Below are positions 1-5,104 of a stretch of DNA of 5,104 nt, one piece after another. Under the pieces are notes generated by a model that was not told where the DNA came from, ran no database searches, and saw only the letters and a program-made list of their open reading frames with translations. The translations under genes and the position numbers were made by a program. This stretch comes from Crocinitomicaceae bacterium. GTDB lineage: Bacteria; Bacteroidota; Bacteroidia; Flavobacteriales_D; Crocinitomicaceae. Numbering within the stretch: the first letter of the stretch is position 1; each line of letters opens with the position of its first letter. The DNA lies in the NCBI GenBank assembly GCA_030830385.1, contig JAURNA010000091.1, positions 1-5,104 on the forward strand, in the 5' to 3' direction.

Positions 1-485
1 ACGAGAATCAACTCCATAAACAAAATCATGTTACCATCAATCGTTGGCCAGCCTTTCATTTCACTCATTCGGAAACGAGGGACGCTGAGAAGGTTTCGAC
101 GTGCCAGGAAGATCACCGTTGCAACCAATGCGGCAACTGAGAGAATCTCAATAAAACTGATCATGAGGGTGTAGAATCCTCCGAGTGCTCCACGAAACAT
201 GCGGTGTTCGCCTGAAAGACCATCTGCGAAGATTTCGATCAATTCGATTTGCGTAATGACGAAAGCACTGTAGATGGCAAGGTGCAAGAGAGCCGGAATC
301 GGGCGGGTGAACATCTTCTTCTGTCCCAGGGCCACCAAAATCATTGTCTTCCAGCGTTCGCCGGAGTTATCACTGCGATCAAGTTCACGCCCCATGAGAA
401 TATTGGAACGAATTTGAAGCATATTCCAGGTAAAGAATCCAAGTCCCACAAACAAAAGGACCGCAAACACACTAATGGATATCAT
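1..485 (-). CDS. (Fe-S)-binding oxidoreductase, N-terminal membrane part (partial, runs off left edge)
   Basis: The reading frame is open from an ATG at 485-483 to the window edge, giving 161 codons and no stop. The visible part is a membrane anchor. A hydrophobic segment spans about residues 3-23, followed by a basic, polar loop with R-SDN near 37-40 and a RW pair at 44-45. A second segment spans about 63-86 (with His68) and a third about 104-128, ending in an Arg-Arg pair. A conserved-looking SEMKGWP stretch follows at 141-147. I recognise this as the start of the Bacteroidota (Fe-S)-binding / heterodisulfide-reductase-like family, where a cytochrome b-like membrane domain precedes 4Fe-4S cysteine clusters. 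Those clusters would lie off the window, so the redox role comes from family knowledge. His68 and His94 could be haem ligands, but this is unproven. The start ATG shares its A with the stop of the MCE gene (TGATG), which indicates translational coupling and membership of the same operon. No clear Shine-Dalgarno sequence is visible. The physiological electron donor and acceptor are unknown. Confidence 0.82.
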   Translation of the reverse strand, partial: MISISVFAVLLFVGLGFFTWNMLQIRSNILMGRELDRSDNSGERWKTMILVALGQKKMFTRPIPALLHLAIYSAFVITQIELIEIFADGLSGEHRMFRGALGGFYTLMISFIEILSVAALVATVIFLARRNLLSVPRFRMSEMKGWPTIDGNMILFMELIL

Positions 486-1531
486 CAATCGTTATTTAAG
501 GCATTATCCGCCATTTTTTTCAGCTTCTTTTCCTGATCTGGCGTGAATGAAGATTTCGATTTCGAACCAAAAACTGAAAAATGTATGTACCGTTCCGGGT
601 GCAGCTGAAGATCATCTACGAGGTTTTGCAGCGACTGGTTGGTTTCCACCAGTTCGTTGTACAAGGACTCGTCATGTATGAGTTTTCCGAGAGTTCCGTT
701 GCCCTTCTGTGCTGACTCTAATATACCGTTGATTTCCTGCAATGTGACACGTGCGTCAGTTATGATTCCTTTGAAGTCTGCCGTTACGAGATCGTCTGTG
801 ATGGTTTTCACGTTTCCGACAATCTCTTTCACGACTTCGTTGCTCTTTTTAAGGTTTTCTGTGATTTGCGTCACATTCGACATGATACGAGAAATTTTGA
901 CCTTTTCCGTTACTACCAGATCTTCAATCTGAGCCGCGGCATTGCCAAATTTTTTGATGGCGATCCGAACTTCCTGCATGCTCCGCTCCATTTCCGAAGA
1001 AGCTGTAGTGTCCCAAAAAGCAGCCAATTTGTCTGTAAATTCAGTTAAATTACCCAAAACGAAATTGAGGTTTTTTTCGATCGGATCAATGTACGTCTCA
1101 ATTTGCGATTGCAAGGATTTAGAAATGACCCCCTGAATGTGTGATCCTAACGCATAATTACCCTCCACGTTCTTCTTGTTCGGCAAAATAATGATTCCCT
1201 TACCCAGGAAATCGTTTTCTGCTCCACCCGCTTGTAACTCCGAGGATTTTGGAATTTTGAAGCCCGATTCCTGAATGTTAAACATGATTTTGACACGTCT
1301 TAACGAATCTTCGGAATCGTTCAATTCCACATTCAGTATTTTTCCAATGATCACACCGTTGTAATAGACGGAATTGGAAGGCGTAACCCCCGCGGTATTC
1401 GGAAAATAGGCGTAGTAAATGTCATCGCCACCAAAAAAACTGTTCCCCTTCAGGAAATTTACTCCGGTAACGAGCAGAAGTATGGCCAAAACCGTAGAAA
1501 TTCCAGTAATTATCTCCTTTCGAAACTTCAA
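485..1531 (-). CDS. MCE/MlaD-family lipid-transport protein
   Basis: This is a 348-residue protein with one N-terminal transmembrane helix (about 8-25) that anchors it in the inner membrane. An MCE domain follows at about 38-116, with the family pattern of an aromatic-rich first strand, an AGV turn at 47-49, YYNGVIIGKI at 56-65 and a hydrophobic closing strand near 112-117. A long predicted helical, coiled-coil-like stretch covers about 140-305. The tail carries the LHPERYIHFSVFG segment (310-322) that I associate with Bacteroidota MCE proteins, then a short charged end. MCE proteins bind lipids and, with MlaE/MlaF-type ABC transporters, move phospholipids between inner and outer membranes. 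No permease or ATPase is visible here. The start is TTG at 1531-1529, four bases after the amidase stop. An in-frame TAG lies six codons upstream and the next in-frame Met is residue 83, past the helix, so TTG is the only reasonable start. The stop overlaps the next gene by one base. Confidence 0.92.
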   Translation of the reverse strand: MKFRKEIITGISTVLAILLLVTGVNFLKGNSFFGGDDIYYAYFPNTAGVTPSNSVYYNGVIIGKILNVELNDSEDSLRRVKIMFNIQESGFKIPKSSELQAGGAENDFLGKGIIILPNKKNVEGNYALGSHIQGVISKSLQSQIETYIDPIEKNLNFVLGNLTEFTDKLAAFWDTTASSEMERSMQEVRIAIKKFGNAAAQIEDLVVTEKVKISRIMSNVTQITENLKKSNEVVKEIVGNVKTITDDLVTADFKGIITDARVTLQEINGILESAQKGNGTLGKLIHDESLYNELVETNQSLQNLVDDLQLHPERYIHFSVFGSKSKSSFTPDQEKKLKKMADNALNND

Positions 1532-1535
1532 ACCG

Positions 1536-2660
1536 TTATTTTTCTGCTAAGTTAATAGCTTTTTGCAAACTAATCCGTTCTCCATTGAGAAAGCCAACGA
1601 CAAAAGCGTGTTGAAATCCATCGTTTCGCAAGGTGGATTTTAACTTGTTCGCTGAATCAAAATCATTTGGAAAATATCCCGTGGTGTACTTGTACAAGCC
1701 GTCCTGCTTGTATTCATACATGGTATTGCCTTTGAATCTGGAATCCGTGAGCGAAATCTTTGTCCCTGACGTTTCGATTTGGATGCGAAATACCACATCT
1801 ACGGAAGTTGTGTTATCATTTGCCGATGTTTCATCCGTAAGGGACTCTGTATTTTCGGTTTGGACATCCACTCCTTCCAGCTCATTCTTGTATTTTTCAA
1901 ATGCCGTAAACATAGCTCCTGCCATTTTTATCTGCGTTGTCGAATCACTAAGCCATTTTTCTTCTTTGGGGTTGGTCAGGAATCCGGTTTCAATCAATAC
2001 GCTCGGCATCGTTGTCTTGTAGAGGACAAGGAATCCTGCCTGCTTCACACCACGATCGTGTCGCCCCAGGTACTTAAATTCTTTTTGAATTTTTTCTGCA
2101 AAGCTGATGGATTGATCCAGGAATACACTCAACTGAAGTTTTCTGGCAATAATCGCGTCCGGCGTCATTTCAAAGTCTTTGTATTTCGCACCACCGTCAT
2201 CTTCAAGGTAAATGGTTGAGTTCTCGCGTTCCGCCACGCGCTGTTGTGCATCCGTTCGGTGAAGTCCCAATACATAGGTTTCGGCTCCAAATGCCTGCGG
2301 ACCTGCCGCATTCGCATGAATACAAATGAACAGGTCTGCATTGTGCTGATTGGCAATTTTTGCCCGTTCATCCAATTCGACAAACACGTCTTTGTCCCGG
2401 GTGTAGACGACCTTGATATCCGGGTAGTTTTCTTTGATTTTGTTTCCCAGCATTAGTGCCATGGAAAGACAAACGTGCTTCTCATGGGCATGGGCTCCGT
2501 GACAGCCGGGATCTTTCCCTCCGTGTCCGGCGTCGATCACAACGGTTTTCAGCGAAGCAACGTCCAGTTCATCCTCCTGCGACCGGGCAATCGGAGACAC
2601 GAAAATGATAATCAATGTTAAAATCACCAACTCATCATACCACTTCTTACGATTTCCCAT
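1536..2660 (-). CDS. N-acetylmuramoyl-L-alanine amidase (Amidase_3) with SPOR-like C-terminus
   Basis: This 374-residue periplasmic enzyme should cleave the amide bond between N-acetylmuramic acid and L-alanine in peptidoglycan. A signal-peptide-like start (basic residues 4-6, hydrophobic core about 11-21) precedes the catalytic domain at about 38-258. The zinc ligands are His46 (DAGHGG), Glu60 (AHEK) and His115 (IHANA), and the catalytic glutamate is Glu224 (LIETGF). A roughly 65-residue insert (about 134-200) contains LEDDGG and a helix-like stretch. Such inserts occlude the active site in regulated amidases such as AmiB and AmiC, so activation by a partner is possible. An acidic, Thr/Asn-rich linker (about 260-286) leads to an 88-residue tail resembling a SPOR domain, which would bind denuded glycan at division sites; this assignment is weaker. 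I chose the ATG at 2660 because it gives a clean signal peptide and lies about 45 bases after a candidate promoter. The frame stays open upstream to an ATG at 2783, but that would bury the signal peptide. It heads the three-gene operon. Confidence 0.93.
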   Translation of the reverse strand: MGNRKKWYDELVILTLIIIFVSPIARSQEDELDVASLKTVVIDAGHGGKDPGCHGAHAHEKHVCLSMALMLGNKIKENYPDIKVVYTRDKDVFVELDERAKIANQHNADLFICIHANAAGPQAFGAETYVLGLHRTDAQQRVAERENSTIYLEDDGGAKYKDFEMTPDAIIARKLQLSVFLDQSISFAEKIQKEFKYLGRHDRGVKQAGFLVLYKTTMPSVLIETGFLTNPKEEKWLSDSTTQIKMAGAMFTAFEKYKNELEGVDVQTENTESLTDETSANDNTTSVDVVFRIQIETSGTKISLTDSRFKGNTMYEYKQDGLYKYTTGYFPNDFDSANKLKSTLRNDGFQHAFVVGFLNGERISLQKAINLAEK

Positions 2661-2686
2661 TGTGACGCGTAATTTTAATAGTTTTG
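2660..2686 (+). promoter_or_regulatory. Candidate promoter for lptD (Bacteroidota -33/-7 type)
   Basis: TAGTTTTG at 2679-2686 matches the Bacteroidota -7 consensus TAnnTTTG perfectly. A TTG at 2660-2662 is the best -33 candidate, with a 16-base spacer that is a little shorter than usual. Transcription would begin at about 2689-2693, giving a leader of roughly 33 bases before the TTG start at 2725. The -33 element overlaps the amidase start codon (2658-2660). The -7 match is seen directly; the promoter function is inferred. Confidence 0.45.
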
Positions 2687-2696
2687 CGACGTTTAA

Positions 2697-2706
2697 AGTT
2701 CGAACT
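2697..2706. promoter_or_regulatory. Perfect 10-base palindrome AGTTCGAACT between the facing promoters
   Basis: AGTTCGAACT is its own reverse complement. It lies between the two -7 boxes, close to both predicted transcription starts, where a dimeric regulator could affect both operons. A chance palindrome of this length in a gap this small is not very unlikely (a few percent), and no second copy was noticed, so the operator role is only a suggestion. Confidence 0.25.
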
Positions 2707-2708
2707 AA

Positions 2709-2736
2709 CAAAAGTAATTTCCTTTTGGCTCTCAAA
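2709..2736 (-). promoter_or_regulatory. Candidate promoter for the amidase-MCE-(Fe-S) operon
   Basis: Read on the minus strand, TACTTTTG at 2716-2709 matches the TAnnTTTG -7 consensus perfectly. TTTG at 2736-2733 is a full -33 match, with a 16-base spacer. Transcription would begin at about 2702-2706, leaving a leader of about 45 bases before the amidase ATG at 2660. The -33 element lies inside lptD codons 3-4. The promoter faces the lptD promoter, so the two could interfere with each other. Confidence 0.45.
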
Positions 2737-5104
2737 AAGCGTTCCATACTGCTAGTTATTCTCCTGTCATTGTTAATAATCACGAAGGCAACAGAAGGTT
2801 ACGCGCAAGCCACTACAACCAGAGATACGCTCGTATTGAACGATTCCGATCTTGAGAATCCTGTTTATTACGGGGCCAAAGATTCCATCTTTAAGGATTT
2901 GCGTAAACAGCAACTTCATTTATTTGGTGAAGCAAAAATCGACGATGGAACCATTCAAATGACGGCGGGTTACATTCTCGTAGATCTCAAAAAAAATGAG
3001 GTTCTGGCCACCTATCGATTGGATGAAGACTCCGTGGAGGTTGAGCGCCCGGTTTTTACGGATGGTGCCGATAAAATTGTTGCCCGAACCATCCGGTACA
3101 ACTTTGATACGGAGAAAGGATACATTGAGGAAGTCGCGGTGCAGCAGGATGAGAATTACCTGTATATGAAAGTTGCAAAACGGCATCCGAACGAGCAAAT
3201 TCACTTCAAAAAAGGCCGTTTCACTACCTGCGATCTGGAAGATCCACACTATCACTTCCAACTCTCAAAGGCAGTTTTGGTGCCCGACAAAAGAATTGTT
3301 TCAGGCCCTATGAATCTTTGGGTCAAGGGCGTCCCTACACCACTTGGGTTGCCATTTAGTATCATTCCTCAATCTGAAGAAAAGAACAAAGGCCTGATCT
3401 TCCCGGATGTGGTCCCTGTCTCTGATTTCGGATTTGGGCTTCAAGACCTTGGCTACTACATTCCGGTTAATGATCATTTTCACACGACTTTATTCGGAAC
3501 ATTGTACAGCAGAGGAAGCTGGGGACTTCGCAACAATTCGGAATACATGAAACGCTACGGTTACCGCGGAAGCTTCAACCTGGGGTTCCAACAGTTCCGA
3601 TCGGGTTTCCCCGGCAACACAGTGAGCAACAAAACAACGGTTAACTGGAATCACTTCAAAGACGCCAAATCGAGTCCGTACTGGGGATTTAACTCGCGGG
3701 TGAACTTCCAGTCGGACAACAACACGCAAAACAACCTTGATCCATTGAACGATCAGTTTTTCAACAATACACTGGCTTCCGACATCAACCTGACCCGAAC
3801 CTTTCCCGGCAAACCGATTAGCACCGGACTTAAGGCTTCAATGCGACAAAACTCGATCAGTGAGAACGTGACACTGATTAGCCCGGTTCTGAATGTGAAC
3901 GTCACGCGATTTTTTCCTTTCAAAAAAATGGTAAAGCGAAGCGGAGCACTGCGCGATCTCGTTTCTCGCTTCGGTGTCGTGTACAATTTCGAAGGACAAA
4001 ACCGGAGTACATTCGCGGATTCGCTCATAACGCAGCTAGATTTTGCCGGAGTGGCAAAACAGTTCTTCAATGGAATCAGCCAATCGATGTCGGCTCAAAC
4101 AACAGCAAGTTTGTTCAACAATACCTGGAAACTGACCCCCTCACTCAAGTATGGAAATAAGATCAATTTCCAACAAACCCGAAAATTGCACGATACAGCG
4201 GAAAACTCTTCGTATGATTCCACTTTCCAGCAGTTTGGTATAGCGCACGACTTTTCCATGAATGCTCAACTGACAACAGCGCTGTATTCCTATTATCGAT
4301 TCGCAGGGAAACGAAACACCCAATTGCGTCACGTCATGACACCATCGTTCACCTTTAATTCCATTCCGAACCTGAACAAGATGCGCACTGACAGCGTCGG
4401 TATTAACCTGGCCCCCGTGACCTATTCACCGTTTCAGGGAAGTTTGTACAGCGTGACACAAACGCAGGATCAGGCCCTGTTCTCATTTAGTGTCAATAAC
4501 ACGTTTGAGCTGAAACAGGAAAGTGAAAAAGATACAATTGATGGCTTCCGAAGAACCCGCTTGATTGACGCCCTTTCCTTGTCCGGGAATTACGACTTTC
4601 TGGATACTGTGACGCCATTGTCGGACATTCGATTGAACATGCGGGTGAGTCCTTTGAAATGGATGAATTTTGTGTACACCGGGACATTCACTCCGTATGG
4701 CTGGAACGATACGACGGGGGCATCTCTCACCAGTTATGCGATCGATACGAACGGTGTTCTGGGCAGATTCCTCAATAATAATTTTACCACCACCTTAACT
4801 CTGACCTCCAAAGAAAGTCGCAAACAGCTCGCGAATACGGTTTCAAACCTGGAGGGACAATGGGATGCTGATCTTCAATACTATTTATTGCATCCGGAGC
4901 ACGCAATCGACTTCGAGATTCCCTGGAAGGTTTCTTTCTCTCATGTGTTTACGTTGACGGCAAACAAATCCATTTCAGCAGATCATCCTGAGCGCTACAA
5001 ACCGGTTCAAACGCTGGCTATGGTTGGAGATGTAAGCTTTACACGCAGATGGAAGGTAATTGCAAACGTCAATATGAACCTGGAAGCCAAAAAAGTAACA
5101 AATG
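2725..5104 (+). CDS. lptD: Putative LPS-assembly outer-membrane protein LptD (partial, runs off right edge)
   Basis: The frame is open from a TTG at 2725 to the window end: 793 codons and no stop, probably missing a modest C-terminal piece. LptD is the outer-membrane barrel that receives LPS from the periplasmic Lpt bridge and inserts it into the outer leaflet. The start gives a good signal peptide: ALKKRS, a hydrophobic core at about 8-19, and a possible cut after AQA at 27-29. An OstA/LptA-like beta-jellyroll region covers about 48-190, with YYGAKDS at 48-54. A linker follows with TTCDLEDPHYHF (167-178) and VPTPLGLPF (203-211), which I recognise from Bacteroidota LptD. From about 215 onward, alternating aromatic and polar strands typical of a barrel continue to the edge, including GSWGLR near 268-273. 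Cys169 is the only cysteine visible. The frame has no ATG until residue 79, within the jellyroll, so the start must be TTG 2725 or an upstream GTG at 2662. The GTG would give a long polar leader before the signal peptide and lies upstream of the candidate transcription start. It is divergent from the amidase operon. Confidence 0.9.
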   Translation, partial: MALKKRSILLVILLSLLIITKATEGYAQATTTRDTLVLNDSDLENPVYYGAKDSIFKDLRKQQLHLFGEAKIDDGTIQMTAGYILVDLKKNEVLATYRLDEDSVEVERPVFTDGADKIVARTIRYNFDTEKGYIEEVAVQQDENYLYMKVAKRHPNEQIHFKKGRFTTCDLEDPHYHFQLSKAVLVPDKRIVSGPMNLWVKGVPTPLGLPFSIIPQSEEKNKGLIFPDVVPVSDFGFGLQDLGYYIPVNDHFHTTLFGTLYSRGSWGLRNNSEYMKRYGYRGSFNLGFQQFRSGFPGNTVSNKTTVNWNHFKDAKSSPYWGFNSRVNFQSDNNTQNNLDPLNDQFFNNTLASDINLTRTFPGKPISTGLKASMRQNSISENVTLISPVLNVNVTRFFPFKKMVKRSGALRDLVSRFGVVYNFEGQNRSTFADSLITQLDFAGVAKQFFNGISQSMSAQTTASLFNNTWKLTPSLKYGNKINFQQTRKLHDTAENSSYDSTFQQFGIAHDFSMNAQLTTALYSYYRFAGKRNTQLRHVMTPSFTFNSIPNLNKMRTDSVGINLAPVTYSPFQGSLYSVTQTQDQALFSFSVNNTFELKQESEKDTIDGFRRTRLIDALSLSGNYDFLDTVTPLSDIRLNMRVSPLKWMNFVYTGTFTPYGWNDTTGASLTSYAIDTNGVLGRFLNNNFTTTLTLTSKESRKQLANTVSNLEGQWDADLQYYLLHPEHAIDFEIPWKVSFSHVFTLTANKSISADHPERYKPVQTLAMVGDVSFTRRWKVIANVNMNLEAKKVTN

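Noticed and set aside
249..536. Plus-strand 95-codon frame across the MCE/(Fe-S) junction
   Set aside because: It is antisense to the membrane domain of the (Fe-S) protein and the end of the MCE gene; its low-complexity translation looks like no real protein.
1633..2219. Plus-strand open frames of about 129 and 146 codons opposite the amidase
   Set aside because: They lie antisense to a well-supported gene with intact catalytic motifs, and their translations show no recognisable domain. They are shadows.
2658..2783. Longer amidase start at ATG 2783 or ATG 2747
   Set aside because: These starts would put 29-41 residues ahead of a clean signal peptide, overlap the lptD start, and lie upstream of the predicted minus-strand transcription start.
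2989..2996. Run of eight A bases in lptD, a possible slippage site
   Set aside because: The reading frame and the homologous-looking sequence continue unchanged on both sides, and a shifted frame yields nothing recognisable.
2920..4687. Several minus-strand open frames opposite lptD
   Set aside because: All are short, lie within a continuous, recognisable lptD reading frame, and resemble no family.
1..5104. Transposons, CRISPR arrays, tRNA or rRNA genes, terminators and toxin-antitoxin pairs
   Set aside because: I saw no direct repeat arrays, terminal inverted repeats, RNA gene signatures or hairpin plus T-run terminators. The coding density and gene order look like ordinary core chromosome.

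Overview
The window looks like chromosomal DNA of a member of the Bacteroidota. Three things suggest this: the gene order, the protein architectures (an amidase with a SPOR-like tail, a Bacteroidota-style MCE protein and the diverged Bacteroidota form of LptD), and weak ribosome binding sites alongside 8-base TAnnTTTG promoter boxes. Nothing points to a phage, plasmid or other mobile element. Nearly every base is coding, and no stretch over 300 bases lacks a gene.

Layout. Positions 1-2660 hold three minus-strand genes that look like one operon, read right to left: an N-acetylmuramoyl-L-alanine amidase (1536-2660), an MCE/MlaD-family lipid-transport protein (485-1531) and the membrane-anchoring N-terminal part of an (Fe-S)-binding oxidoreductase (485 down to the left edge, cut off). 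The junctions are tight: 4 bases between the first two genes, and one shared base (TGATG) between the second and third. Positions 2725-5104 hold a divergent plus-strand gene, a putative LPS-assembly outer-membrane protein LptD, which runs off the right edge without a stop.

The 64-base gap at 2661-2724 separates the two transcription units. On each strand it holds a perfect match to the Bacteroidota -7 consensus. The two promoters face each other, and each has its candidate -33 element at or inside the start of the opposite gene. A perfect 10-base palindrome lies between the two -7 boxes. This compact overlapping arrangement is the most interesting thing in the window, and it also supports the start codons chosen for lptD and the amidase.

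Functionally this is a cell-envelope cluster: LPS insertion into the outer membrane, peptidoglycan cleavage, and probable lipid traffic across the periplasm, with a redox membrane protein trailing the operon. From memory, this neighbourhood is common in Bacteroidota, so I see no strong evidence of a wholly new system. The regulatory details are the parts worth checking.
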